DNA from: Dentipellis sp. KUC8613 | Lineage: Eukaryota > Basidiomycota > Agaricomycetes > Russulales > Hericiaceae | NCBI GenBank assembly: GCA_002286715.1 | Contig: NSJX01000054.1 | Location: forward strand, 62,001 to 126,000 | Length of the DNA stretch: 64,000 bases | Direction of reading: 5' to 3' | In this document: in pieces, positions 46,787 through 58,537 of the stretch | Numbering within the stretch: the first letter of the stretch is position 1 | Layout of the letters: every line of letters begins with the position of its first letter | Program-made: the position numbers and the translations under genes | Notes under the pieces: generated by a model | What the model was told of the DNA's origin: nothing | Databases searched by the model: none | What the model saw: the letters and a program-made list of their open reading frames with translations, nothing else

Positions 46787-49733
46787 TCAGTAACGAATCG
46801 AGTGCATGCGTGCAGGAGTGGCAGGAAATGGCGCACCTGGTGGGATATCGACATCGTTGAGGTACCACGCACCTAGAGCCCAGACAGGCACAGGTCAGTC
46901 ACCTTCACTTCGATAAGACAACGAACCGAGTAGAAGACACGTACGATCACCCGTCATCGTCTTCTCGTTAAACGTCCACCCACTACCAAGGAACGCGAAG
47001 CGGCCGGCCGGCGAGTCGCGATCCTGATCGAGCAGGGTGTAATCGAAATCCTCCCAGCGCGGGCTGGAGAGTGTGCGCACAGCATGCAGACACGAACCTA
47101 CAAGTAGCAAACGAGGGTCCACGGTCAACGTCGATGTCAGTGGCAGTATCATAACGTCAATGTTAGCAGGATTCAACGAAGTTCGGTGGTCGAGACGCAC
47201 CTGGCCATAAGCCGATGATGCGCCCGGCACTATTCTTGTACCACGAGCGGCAGTTGTCCAGATACACCGTCTGGGAGGGGAAGCGAATTTGAGTCTATAT
47301 GACAGCAATGGGTCGTAAATGGGCGGCTACACTCACCTTTTGGAAATACGCCTACTCGAAGACAACTGTCGTGGTCAGCCGCCGGAATATCGAATTTTAC
47401 ATGATCAAGGCTACGCACGTCGATATACCGACTCCAATCCTGCACCGCCGCCTTCTTCACATCTATACTGGCAATCCTCTCCCTCTGCATCTTCGCCGTG
47501 GCCGCAACCGCATAATCGACCGCGCGCTCGAGCAGCACGAGCAACGACCCCGAATTGACTGCAGCATTCGGGCCAAGCCCAAAGAACATGTTCGGGAAGC
47601 CGTCCACGGTCAGCGAGAGGTATGCTTCGGCGTGCTCGGCCCAGCGCGTTTGCAAGGAGATTCCGTTGCGGCCGATGACAGGGTAGGGCGGGCGGTAACT
47701 CGTGTCGAAGCCTGTTGCGCAGACAAGCACGTCGAGGGGTTGCGTCCGGCCGTCTTGGAGTTCGATGCCGGTTGGGGTGATGCGGGTGATGGGTGTTGGC
47801 TCGAATGTTACCTGGTGCACCAATAAGTGTCTAGTTGCTGAAGAGCGGATAAAGTATGTATGATTCCTACGTTATCTTCGCAAAGTGACTCCAGGTAGCC
47901 GGGGCCCGGCGTCAAGCGCCTGCAAGAAACAGAGAAGCTAGGAATTACTGAAGCGTATCAGGATCAGTTGAAAGTCTATGTTCAGGTGAGAAATCCGTCT
48001 CGACATACGGTATTCAGCAATCCACGGCTTTTTGGCTAGCTTCTGCGTCATGAGATTTTTGAAGTGAACCATAGCCCCCTTCTGCATCTCGGATCCACGG
48101 TAGCTGACTCCATGCACGGACTAGACGTGTTGAAAGCTCTGCTCAGTAGTTGAAAGTAAAGGTAGCCCTGATAATCCACTTACGTTGAGGTCATTCTCGA
48201 TCGCGTGCCGGAATTTCCTATAATACTCCGGGTCCTTCACAAACATGTCGCGCTCTTCTTCAGAAAACGTATCTACAAAGCGGTCGTCAAACGGTTGAGT
48301 TATTAAACGTGTGACGACAGGGAAAGGCGCAAAAACTTACAGTTCCCCGCCTCTGGCTTGCGTGAAGTAAGCTCTGACATCTTCTCCACCGAAAACGGCG
48401 CCGCAATCCACGTCTTCCCCCGCACGAACTGCACAACACGACGAACCCTCCGCTGCAACGCCGGCACAATCTGAATCGCCGAAGAGCCCTATACCCAGAT
48501 ATCTCAACTTCTATACCCAAACACAAGCAAAGTCGCCGACGCACCAGTCCAATCACACCGACCGTCTTGTCCTCCCACCCCTTCACCGTATCCTCCCAAC
48601 CCCCCTCCGCAGTGTCCCACTGCGCACTATGCACAAGCTTCCCTCCGAACGTCTCCAGCCCAGGGATATCCGGCCATGCCCAGCGGCTCAGCGTGCCGGT
48701 GCCCATGAACAGCACGTCCGCGGTATCCTCGAACTCCTCGAATTCTTCGTCCACAGGCGAAGGCGGAGACTGATCCTGCAGTGTCGAGCTCGACCCATTA
48801 GCAGGCACGCCGTCGACGAGCCGCGGGCGGCGCAGACGCAGACGCCAGCGCGAGAGCGACTCGTCCCATTGCGCGTGCACGAGCTCTGTGCGCAGCTGGA
48901 TGTAGCGCATGAGTTTGTACTTTGCGACGACGTGTTCGAGGTAGGCCAGGATCTCCGGGCCGGGGGCGTAGAATGCCGACCATTGTGTCTGGTGAGGGAT
49001 ACAGGTCAGTGTGAGTATGGGGTAAGTCGAATGGAGACGGCAATGGTGAATTCGTAAGACGGGTGATGGCGCGGTATCGCGTACGTACGTTTTCTTCAAA
49101 TGTAAGTTGGTACTGTCAAGTGGCAGCGCAATGGAATGCAACGGCGCGACATCAGAACGCGATCTGTCAACGCGCGTATCCGGGGAACAAGGTGCTCACG
49201 CAATGAGAAGGTATGTCGCAGGCCAGACCCTGTGAGGCAAGCAGCAAGGCACCGGTGTCCGAGGACATATGGCGTCTGGTCAGCAAGCCATATGCGACTG
49301 CTAACTTATCTGGGCGCTACGACGTACGGGATACCTGTTCGCCCACCACGCGCCGCCGACGCCGTCCTGCTTCTCATAGATCGTCAGATCCAAATTCGGG
49401 ATCCTCTGCGCAAACCTACCGCGCCACGAGTACCAGCGCATCAATATCCGCTATGACCTCGGATGCCAGATACCAGACGTACCGGATACCAGCAACGATC
49501 CCGCTGTACCCCGCGCCGATGCAGACGACCTTCATCGGGCGGTACTCGTCGATAGCGTGCTCGCCCAGGTCCTTGTTCTTCAGGCCGTTGGCCGCTCCGT
49601 TTGAGTCTGCAGTTGTCGCTTTGCCATTGTCATTGGTATTCGGCGCAGAAGGAATCGCCGTAGCAGCAGCACCAGGAAGTGCATCTGACAGCGGCTCCGT
49701 AACGTCAACGTCCAAATGAGAAACCGACGGCAT
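46787..49733 (-). CDS. Baeyer-Villiger/FMO-type flavin monooxygenase, copy 2
   Basis: A paralogue of the gene just downstream on the same strand. FAD site GAGYSG, then FAQRIPNLDLTIYEKQDGVGG. The BVMO fingerprint is FGGKLVHSAQWD, the second Rossmann site is GVIGL|GSS, and the C-terminal motif is VLVCATGFDTSYRPPYP. A later exon reads SCLHAVRTLSSPRWEDFDYT. The last exon (RAWYLNDVDIPPG) continues to the TGA at 46787-46789, a longer and different end from copy 1. An N-terminal extension of about 65 Ala/Asn/Thr residues precedes the Rossmann fold. Both genes look intact. No core biosynthetic enzyme is near. Confidence 0.88.
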
Positions 49734-51256
49734 CGTTCGTCAACGATCCTCTGGATGCAGCGGGGTGCTTGGTGTTGGGTAGTATGCCAGAAGACACCAA
49801 CGCAAGCCCAACAACGCATCAAGGCCCTCCTATAAGTAAAGCGCGCACCCCGCATCACTCGCTGGCCCCAGAACGGCAAACGCGCGGTTAATGTGCGCGC
49901 CCGGGGGCGCATGACCCGCGCAGTGAGAACCGGAGGCCGTCGAAGGGCAGCGGCAGGGATAGAACCGGCGCATGATGCGGGGTGCGGGGTCACCGGTCAC
50001 GCTGCTCTAATGGCGAGTGTTCGGACTTGTGCGCGTTCCTAGATGCTGCTGGTGTAAGGCGCAAGTATACGCTCTCTCACCTGACTGCTGGTTGGAGTTG
50101 TGCCAGTAGCGCGCGTGGTAAACGATACACCCGATATCAGGATGCTCTGAGTATACGGAGGGAGTATCATTAAGGACCCAAGACGAAGATGGAGGTAAAT
50201 GAGGGGTGCGTTCTAGGGCTGACCAGCGACCATATACATACCCGACATTCACAGGCCTCAGCGCAGCAAGATAAGCGTGAAGCTGCGAAGTCGAGAAGAC
50301 GCGTTGAACGCGCCTAACGCCGCTGCGCGTGTCATTACTGTCACTGTCAGTACACTGGTCTAGACGTCAGGAACGGAAAGGTAGACTGACCTTATGCTTG
50401 CTTTGAGCTTGCTGGTAGTGAAGAATTGAACGTGTCACATAGTCAAGCATGGACGATCGTACCGTATTTGCGTGTCTTCATGCTTTGTCACGTATTAGTG
50501 TCATTGAACCGCGTCTCCCTCAGGCTAAGTTACATTCAAACGGAACACACGCACCCTCATTCGTCCCTTTGCAAAACCGGGGACCCAGGCACATTGAGAC
50601 CCGTACCGCATCCATGCGCGGTGTTCACAAGGACAGAAATTAGCATTTGAACCGTGAATAGGCATGACGGCAGTATGTGAGAATGCGAGCGTAGGTGGGT
50701 ATGGCGTAAGTGGAGTACGGAGGAGCTGCGGTGCTATTGATAGGCTGCATTACATTTCGGTGGCGGAAGTCGATGGCGATAGGTCGATGACTTGATGACT
50801 CCCGATGTCAAAGTAAAGTCCTGGATGGCGAACCCGAGGATATCACTAAAACAGATGCAATCAGCAATAAATTCGCCGTCAACGCGTAAAAGACTTACCT
50901 CAAACAAAATGTGTCCCTTCCTGCAACTCACCTTCTAATTAATGTTCCCCACCATGTATAGCAAGGCAACGAACGGCGCGGCACACGTAGCAGATCCATT
51001 ATATGTCTAAGGCAAACAACGACGACGACATGGGTGGAGGGGAACTTAAATAACGAAGTGGGTCCGAGATGTCCTAAGCGTATCGATATCGTACTAGCAG
51101 GGGGGCTAAGGTAGTGGTAACGGTGGCGAGTGATGAGTGATGAGATGATGATGATGGCCATGGCATGAAGGATGGTGAATAATATACGGACACGCAGCCG
51201 CTCACCTCGGCTTTGCTTCTACGCGCGGGAATGTATATGCGCAAGGGGCACGGCGC
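49734..51256. other. 1.5 kb intergenic stretch
   Basis: No gene is supported. On the minus strand at 50730-51165 there are splice-like signals (AG|GTGAGT, GAG|GTAAGT, TTTTAG) and a short open frame, which may mark a small spliced transcript, but no coherent protein emerges. Confidence 0.4.
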
Positions 51257-52977
51257 TCACATGATGACGCAGTCCTTGTCCTTGCCGCCCTTGCCCGAGC
51301 CGGAGCTGGAGAGCGCGTCGGGGTCGGGGCGGGAGACGACGGAGCCAGGGCCGCCGGGCTGGACGACGGGGCCGCTCGCGGGGCCCTTGAGGCGCTGGGC
51401 GGCGCGCTTGTCGCCGAGCTCTGCGGCCTTCTTGAAGTACGTCAGCGCCCTGGAGTCAGACGTCAGCGCGAGTAGACACGAATGGCTCCGAGAAGACGCA
51501 CTCGGTCATGTTAGGCTCGGTCCCAATGCCGACCTCGAGGAAGTACCCGACTGCGTACATGGCCTTTGCGAGCCCTGCGTCGGCCGCTTTGCGTGCCCAG
51601 AGGTAGGCCTCTGTGTCGGATTGTGGGAGCACGCCGGGGGAGCCGACGAGGTACCACGCCGTGAGCGCAAAGCAGGCATCCCGGTGGCCTTGCTGGGCCG
51701 CAATGTTCTAGAACAGATACGATTAGTCGTGCAGACGAGAGGAGATAGCGGAGACGGACATAGTAGTGGATGGAGAGCGCAGGGTCCTGCGGGCAGCCCA
51801 TCTTGCCATACTCGTAGCACTCTCCGAGGCGGTACGCACTCGGCGCGTAGCCCAGCTCGGACGCCTGCGCGAGAAGCTCCGCGGCATACTCGTAATCGAC
51901 AAAGACAACGTTGTCGATGCCGCGCTCGTGAAGGAGTGCGAGCTCATGCAGCGCATGCGGGAACTCGGCAGTCGCATGCTCGGCGGAACGCTTGAGCCAC
52001 TTGACGCCCTCCTTGGGCCGCTTGGACATACCGAGCTCGCCATTAAGCTCTGCGATGCCGAGACGGTAGAGCGCGCCGGGATGGGAGGACGCGGCGGCCT
52101 TCCTGTAGAACTGGACGGCCTTGGCGCTCTCGCGGCGGCAGCCCCAGCCGTTCTCGCAGCAGGTGCCGGCGCGGTAGGCGGCGTCGGGGTGGCCGTGCTT
52201 GGCGGCGAGGATGAAGAGCGGGAAGGCGCGGTCGAAGTCCTGGCGGTTCTTGTGGGTGCCGATGCCGTTGGCGTAGCAGTCGGCGAGGAAGTACTGGCTG
52301 GCCATGTGGCCGCGGTCGGCGTTGCGCTTGAGGAGCTGCATGGCCTCGCGGATGAGGTCCTCGCGCTTCTGCACGGCGCGCTCGACGTCCATCACGTTCC
52401 CTGGCGTGGGCGTGGGGATCGGCAGCGTTTTGGAGGCGTCGATCATGAAGACCGCGAACTCGAACTGCACGTCTGGATCCTGGGTTTTCTTCGCGTTCGC
52501 GCGGTAGAGCTCGAGCGTGCGCTCATGCGAGAGCAGCGCGGCCTGGTTGCCCGGGCGCAGATGCGAGTGGTCGAGAATCGGTTGCGGCGGGGAGGGCGCG
52601 CGCACCGACTGCGTCGCAACGGAAAGAGGGGGCCCGGGAGCGCTCGTGTATATGCTTTGATCTGGATACGAGCCGTCTTGCTGCGAGGTGAAGAAATCGT
52701 CTGCATCGGGGTCCGGGTCGGGGGGTGTCTGCGAGCCTTGGTCGTCGTAGTCGTATTGTGGCTGTTGCGCGTACGGCGGCTGCATCTGCATTTGCTGCGG
52801 TGGTGGAGATTGGTACGATGATGGTGGGCCTGCCATAGATCGAGGCGGTCGACCGTCGAGGGCGGGGTCGGGAGGCATGTCGCCGGAGCCTCTGCTGAAG
52901 TCTCTCGACGACTTGGCGGCTATGTGCGCTCTCGGGTCGTTGGCGAAGGACGACGGGCGAGACTGCGAGGCGTACAT
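51257..52977 (-). CDS. Skt5/Chs4-like Sel1-repeat chitin synthase activator
   Basis: A 538-residue protein with exons 51760-52977, 51502-51707 and 51257-51449. The first 150 residues are Pro/Gln-rich and disordered. From about residue 170 follow tandem Sel1-like repeats (for example AMQLLKRNADRGHMASQYFLADCYANGIG and KAVQFYRKAAASSHPGALYRLG). The C-terminus ends DKDCVIM, a CaaX box for farnesylation. Yeast Skt5/Chs4, which recruits and activates chitin synthase III at the bud neck, has the same layout and ending. The repeats plus CaaX make the family assignment firm; the exact chitin synthase partner in this fungus is inferred. Confidence 0.93.
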
Positions 52978-54128
52978 CGCCGACGATGAGGAAGAGAGAG
53001 AGGGAGAGAAAGGTTGTACTTGGTGGTACTCAGCAGAAGTCGAATGGCCTCAGGCTGTGCCGCTGGCGCCGACGCACTCAGCCACCTCTGCTCAATTTAT
53101 TGTCCATCTCCGTTTTCCATCCCTCGAACGACGCAATTCCTGTCACCTCTCGTGTTGTCAATACTCCACACTCAGGTAAACATGCACGTTTTTCCATGAC
53201 ATCAGAATTTGAGCTGCCACGAGGCCCTGACGACGACGTTGACGTCGACCTTTGCCAGTGGTGGCCGTGCCCTCAAACAACTACACGAATTACTTGGTTC
53301 GCCCCCGACAGGTCCGTACATGACTGTCTATGTCGTCCTTTTACGTGCGATAAATCTCATGCAGACGCAAGAGTGTATACTTCCCTTTGTACTCGGAGCA
53401 TTCCTTCCGTCATCCTCTTATCAATAAAATCCATATAATTATGTTACAGTCCCGTACGCGTCGATCCTCTGATCCCAAGCGCAACCCAATCGCAATCGCG
53501 CCGCCCTAGTGGGTTTTAATGCTCTTCTCCGGCAAAGAACAAGAAGCCAGTCCAATGTGGGCACAAGGGGACCTCGAGGAACGAGGGAGGAAGCACGTCC
53601 ACATGCCCATTTCCGGTTGCAAGCGCTGGTGGGCATGCGCCAGAGCTTCTTTTCACCGCCCTTAGACTGCCAAGTAACAGAACTGTTCGGTTTTCTACGA
53701 TTATCTGGGTATGTGCGATGTACCCGTAGAGCCGTATGCATGTTTCCGTGAAGGCGCCGAACCTATGTCTATGCCTGCACAACGGATATGGATTCCGGTA
53801 CCACCAAGAGTATATCCAAGAGAAACATAAAGCATTGAGAAACATAAAGCATCGTATTTTGACCGTATCTGCCGCCTGTTCCTCAAAGCAAAGACCGATG
53901 TGGTATCAGCACGACATACCCTGGACCACGATACAGGACGCGGGCGAAGAAAAAAAAATGGTTAAACCCAAGACATCGACACAAGATTCGCGAGTCCTCT
54001 GTAGCCAGAGTCCGTCACCGGCAGGGTATGTATGTGTCGGATTGGAGAGACATACACGGAAAAAAACCCCAAGCACATCGCATACCATGAATAGTCCAAT
54101 TAAACATCAGCCGCCTGCGCACACCCGG
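52978..54128. other. 1.15 kb stretch: 5' flank of Chs4-like gene and 3' flank of paralogue 2
   Basis: No gene recognised. About 53980-54100 is homologous to the 3' flanks of the other two Ser/Thr-rich membrane-protein genes (GGACTCTGGCT-CAGAGGACTC type sequence on the sense strand of each). Confidence 0.5.
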
Positions 54129-55500
54129 TCAACGGTCGTCATCGTCCAACCGACCGTACCCAGCCCCCACCCCCACCTCGAGCACGGGCTTGTGCGACGC
54201 CTGCACCTGCGACATCGCGTGGAACGGCCGCGCGATGAGCTCGCCCATGCGGCGCTGCGTGCGCGCGCGCTGGCGGCGGCGGCGGGACCAGAGCCACAGG
54301 CCGACGAGGGCGACGAGGGCGGGGATGGCAAGCAGCAGGCTGAGCATGACGGGGAAGAAGAAGTGTTCGCCCACGGCCGTTCTGGTGCTGCTGATGCTGG
54401 CGGTCGTACTGGGGGCAGAAGCGCTCGCGTCGTGCAAGTAGAATGTCATTAGGAACGTCCCTGTCGCCTTCGTCGGGATCGTGTAGGTCGTCGGGTTCCC
54501 CAGCGTGTCGGTCATCGTGACAGTCGCGTCGATCGAGAAGGTGGAGGTGATGGTTGAGACAATCGTGGAGACGGGCAGTGCGTCGGTCGAGGACGCGGCC
54601 GCCGTTGGTGTGAACTTGGGCGTCGTCGGAAGCCCCTGGGAGGAAGTTGTCGTAACAATGGTGTCGGTCGAGGAGGTGGAGGGGGCGGGGGTAGAGTCGC
54701 TCAAGGAGGGCTCCACGGTACCAGCGAGCGGTGTAGAACTGCCAGAGAAACGTGAGACACCTGACAGCGGTGACTTGAAGCGTAGGAGGGACTCACGTCG
54801 AGCTAACAATGATAGTGGTCGTAGGCGCGGTGACAACAGACGTGCTCTGCGGGGTGGGGGTGACGGTCATAGTTGCGGGGGGAAAGTCCGGTGTAGATTC
54901 GGGCGCAGCGCTACCGGTGACGGTTCCTATAGGCTTATCTGGCAGGTCAGTGTCAGACGCCGTCGTCGAGGTTGCGGATGCTCGCGTCCCTCGAGAAGGA
55001 GAGCTAGCAGAATCGGACACGCTGGTGTTGCCTTTATCGGTAGTGGTAGTGGTGCTGCTGCTGCCGTTGCCGTTGCTGCTATTGTTGCTGTGGTGAGACC
55101 TACTGCTGGAGTCCGATGTATGAGGGGGCGCAGAGGTCGCTGAAGTCTGCGAGACAGACGTAGTGCTCATAGTGCTAGTGCTGCTGGAGCTGCTGCCACC
55201 ATCCTGTGTACTCTGGGTAGGGGACGACACAGACGTCTGGGATGAGGGAAGCTGCGACGAAGAGCTTTGGACTGAGGAAGGCTGCGATGGGGGAGGTGGA
55301 GATGGGGAAGGCTGCGATGGGGGAGACGGCGATGAGGAAGGCTGCGATGGGGGAGACTGCGATGGTGTAGGCTGCGACGGGGGAGACAACGATGGGGAAG
55401 GGAGCGATGGGGAAGACTGCGATGGTGTAGGTTGCGACGGGGGAGGCTGCGTTACGGGAGACGTCGCCGTCTGGGCAGGCTTGCCATCTATGAGATCCAT
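54129..55500 (-). CDS. Ser/Thr/Pro-rich one-pass membrane protein, paralogue 2
   Basis: A 437-residue protein with exons 54797-55500 and 54129-54738. The N-terminal region is a run of Pro/Ser/Gln repeats (PSQPTPSQSPPSQPS type), encoded by a minisatellite. Ser/Thr-rich sequence follows with an Asn/Gly patch and then the helix FPVMLSLLLAIPALVALVGLWLW. The Arg-rich stop-transfer (SRRRRQRARTQRR) and the tail motif FHAMSQV match the paralogues. No signal peptide. A leader homologous to the first exon of the gene at 59374-61925 exists upstream (ATG at 55821), but a 2 bp length difference in an A-run near 55610 breaks its frame. The Met at 55500 is therefore taken as the start. Confidence 0.78.
55273..55455 (-). 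repeat. minisatellite coding Pro-Ser-Gln repeats
   Basis: Imperfect units of about 15-18 bp (GGCTGCGATGGGGGAG type on the plus strand) are repeated roughly ten times inside the paralogue 2 ectodomain. Confidence 0.75.
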
Positions 55501-55821
55501 GGTAAATGAGTGTGCAACGTCTCTGGTAGACGTAGGGACAGTGTTCGCGTCGAAAGGAGCGGAATGTGCGTCAGAGCTGGCTGGTGACGAAGGTGAGGCA
55601 GCGTTCTTTTTGCATAAGAGGGCTCGTTGGATTGCGACCCAGGAGTTCGTAGCGGAAGTCTGATATCAATATGCGTTCGACATGTACCAACAACTGTTCA
55701 TCCGCAAGCAGAATAGATCCTCCACATCTTTGAGATCCTCGTTGGGTTGGCCTTGGTAGAAGGATGAAAAAGGTTACCCGATGACGCATCTACAGGGCGT
55801 CTGACGTGTAACAGGAGCCAT
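55501..55821 (-). pseudogene. decayed 5' leader/exon of paralogue 2
   Basis: Aligns with exon 1, intron 1 and the start of exon 2 of the gene at 59374-61925: ATG GCT CCT at 55821 matches the ATG GCC CCT of that gene. The acceptor AG is changed (CTACGA for CTACAG) and the A-run near 55610 is 2 bp longer. A shifted acceptor (ATATCAG) exists but does not restore the exon 1 frame. It may persist as untranslated leader. Confidence 0.55.
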
Positions 55822-56872
55822 ATCTGTCGAGGACGTCAGGATCTAAGGATCAATAGGGCAGTTCGGGTGTCACGAGAGAGAGCGGAAAAGAAAACCCGAA
55901 GACGAGAAAAGACTGCGCCGGGTGCTTGAAAGAAAAATAAGGAGCCTCCTGGGCCGACCCGGTAGAGGATCATTTCAGAAGGTCGTGGGGCAGCCACTCA
56001 ACACGTAAATGTGAAGTATACCCGTAGGCGACCGCCGACCACGGGCTTTTAGGATCATCATTTTTAGTCCAGCCTTCAGCATTGGCAGATCCCGAGCAAA
56101 TCCTGGTATGCGGAGGATGGCAAGTTGAGCTCCGCGTGCAGCTGTCATAGCGATCGAGTAAGTACACTCGCGACCGCTCATCGTGCGAAGGGTGCATAGC
56201 AAGCTTAGCATATGGAGTCTAAGCTTTGCTCGAAGCCGAAACTGCCTGTGTGAGTATCACGCCTTCGCATTGCGGCGAACGGCGCTGGGTCGCCTGCAGC
56301 CTCCATCAGCAAGCCATCGCATCTTGCAAGAGCTTTGACAGATCGAAGCGCCCTGCGGATCCTTGTGCCATCTTGGGTGTCTTGCAATATTGACGGACGC
56401 ATTCGGAATTCTGGAGAGGCAAGCATGAGCAGAAGGCGGGCAGAAATTTCCTCCTCAGCACAAACGTAGGACATTCAAGTTGACATGCGTGGGCAAGCCG
56501 AGCGGCCCAATAGTGCGACCTAGCGTCACGCAGGAAATGTGAACTCGAAGTCGACCAGGTTGAAACGCTCTGATCAAGCGCTTTCGGCGAAGCGTATGGC
56601 GGAGTTATTTCGGGGTCTCAATTCCGAGTCGCCCACGGCCTCCATGTATATCTTCAACAGATATTGGAGTTAGAATCTAGATATGCAACTTCGGCAAGAG
56701 TTCAAGTTAACAATACCCACAGGCTTCGAAACTTCGTACAAGTAGACACCTCGTCAATACCAGCGAGCCGTTTTCTCTCGTGCATCGATAAATTTATTGA
56801 CACCCGTTCTCCTTGGCACCAGAATGCTAGCCTATGCATCTCCGAACGAGTCCCGACCTCGATCTTGCCATG

Positions 56873-57007
56873 CACTATGGGAAATAAGCTGTTTGACCTA
56901 TGCCGATTTTACGCTGATTATTTACATCCTGACCTGCGCTGGTTCACGATGTAATCCGTATAAGATCGGCATATGACTAGGGGTCAAACAGCTTTTTTCC
57001 CACAGTG
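56873..57007. mobile_element. foldback MITE with about 26 bp terminal inverted repeats
   Basis: The left end CACTATGGGAAATAAGCTG and the reverse complement of the right end CACTGTGGGAAAAAAGCTG agree in 24 of 26 bp over the full repeat (through TTTGACC). After a short gap inner arms also pair (TATGCCGAT / ATCGGCATA), so the 135 bp element is almost entirely a hairpin. The second block has an uninterrupted site (CTTGCCAGGAAC), while here CTTGCCATG and CTGGCCAGG flank the element, suggesting a target duplication of up to 9 bp. No coding capacity; superfamily undecided (hAT- or CACTA-like). Confidence 0.85.
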
Positions 57008-57056
57008 CTGGCCAGGAACATTGCATGGCGTATCACAACCGAGTGCAGACATTTGT

Positions 57057-57065
57057 TATAAGTAG
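57057..57065 (+). promoter_or_regulatory. TATA box of acyltransferase copy 1
   Basis: GTTATAAGTAGG lies about 100 bp before the ATG at 57159. The equivalent TTGTTATAGGA is found upstream of copy 2 near 62923. Confidence 0.45.
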
Positions 57066-57158
57066 GTCCCTAGAGAAACTGCATGACCAGCAGTTGTTGA
57101 TACCTGACTTTCACGATTCCGTTTTTTTCCTTCCAGAGACACATTGCTTTTCACCACC

Positions 57159-58537
57159 ATGGTCGATACCAGACCAAAATTGCCGGTCCTTTCACATGTT
57201 CTCTTTCCCGACATTCTTGCATGTATCTTGGTTGCCTTTGGGCCTCCTCTCTGGATCCGCCTTCTTGCATTCTGCGCCATCTGCTATACCAAGCTCTCTG
57301 GAATGAATTACTACACCGCCGCCGATCAAGCCTCCAACTTCACCTATGGCGCGCTCTTCCTCCAACAAATCCTCGCGGCTGCTCACTATATGTTGACAAC
57401 AAGTCCCGTGGACGACGTTCGGCATGAGCATGACGTGTTCAAGGTTTCGGCTCGCGAACTTCCTCTCTTGAAGCGCATCTTTTGGACAGCTGGGTATTGC
57501 TTTGGCCCGAGAAGTGTTGGGTGGAGCGATCAGGTTAGTGACAATCCCGACGAGGCTGCCAATACTGACCACGCGTACAGGTTGCCAACGTCCCCCCTCG
57601 CCCGCGCATATCGCGCTGGGCCTTTGTGCGTTCGCACCTTCTACGGATAGCACGGTGCCTCTTCCTGGTCGACATCGCCCAGACGTATCAGCACACGCAC
57701 CCCGATCTGTTTCACCGCCCAACTGAAGCTCTGGTATCGGTTGGCGCCGACGGATACATCATGCGCTGTGTGAACGTCCTCAGCACGATGTCGACCGTGT
57801 ACGCGATGATCAACGTCCACTATTCTGTGTGCGCGATTGCTGCTGTGGGCCTCCGGCTATCGGGGCCTGCGGATTGGCCTAATGCGTTCGGACGGTGGGC
57901 TGATGCGTATACTGTTAGGAGATTCTGGGGGTAAGTTTGGCCGCGCTGTTGTCTATCCTACTCTCCATGCGGACTGACGCTGATTTTTGTCTACAACAGG
58001 AAAGCGTGGCAGCAGATGCTCCGGCGCGTGAGTCACCGTGAACCATCATATGGAGGCGTCCAACGCCGACTCATTCTTATTTGATGGATTCATCTGTGAC
58101 AGAGCCTCTCCTCACTGGGCCGTCTCATCTCGAGAACCTTGGGCTTCAAGCGCGGGACGACCGCATCGTCCTACACGCAGCTCTACGTCGCCTTCATCCT
58201 CTCCGGCATCCTGCACAGCGGCGGTGACTACATGTCCGACCCTGCGCTCTGGCGCCAGTCGTTCACAGCCAACCCGCTCTTCTACCAATCCTTCACGTTC
58301 TTCTTCTCCCAGGCTGTCGCAATCACCGGTGAGGATGCGGTGATCTGGGTCGGAAAGAAGCTGGGCGTGCGGGAGTCGCGCGCGACGCGCGTGTTGGGCT
58401 ATGCATGGACGTTCGTTTGGTTCAGCTGGTCGGCTGCGCCTTGTGTCGATGTCTGCCTTAACGCGAAGACAGGGCGGACGGAGCTGCTGCCGTTCTCGGT
58501 GAGCAGATATCTGGGCCGGAATCTCGGGTTGTTGTGA
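57159..58537 (+). CDS. wax-synthase-like membrane O-acyltransferase, copy 1
   Basis: A 395-residue multi-pass membrane enzyme that likely transfers an acyl or acetyl group to a hydroxyl on a small lipophilic substrate. Exons: 57159-57533, 57581-57930, 58000-58027 and 58103-58537. Several hydrophobic helices are visible (FPDILACILVAFGPPLWIRLLAFCAICY, MSTVYAMINVHYSVCAIAAVGL). The motif RRFWGKAWQQMLRR and, further on, FILSGILHSGGDY with the likely catalytic His are hallmarks of the wax synthase domain found in fungal acetyltransferases of terpene and toxin pathways. It is transcribed away from the Ser/Thr-rich membrane-protein gene. Substrate unknown. Confidence 0.87.

Larger units (their letters stand above)
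54129..58537. repeat. segmental duplication, block 1 (membrane protein plus acyltransferase pair)
   Basis: A divergent gene pair with its intergenic DNA and the 3' flank of the membrane-protein gene recurs at 59374-64000 in the same order and orientation. Matching intergenic marks include GCATATGGAG-CTAAGCTTT at about 56208-56230 versus 62308-62330, and CGACCTCGATCTTGCCA at 56854 versus about 62867. Confidence 0.85.

Noticed and set aside
50730..51165. Possible small spliced gene on the minus strand with HYHYLS-type and MDLLRVPRRSLPCYTWW frames
   Set aside because: Splice-like sites exist but no join gives a protein longer than about 60 residues with any recognisable feature.
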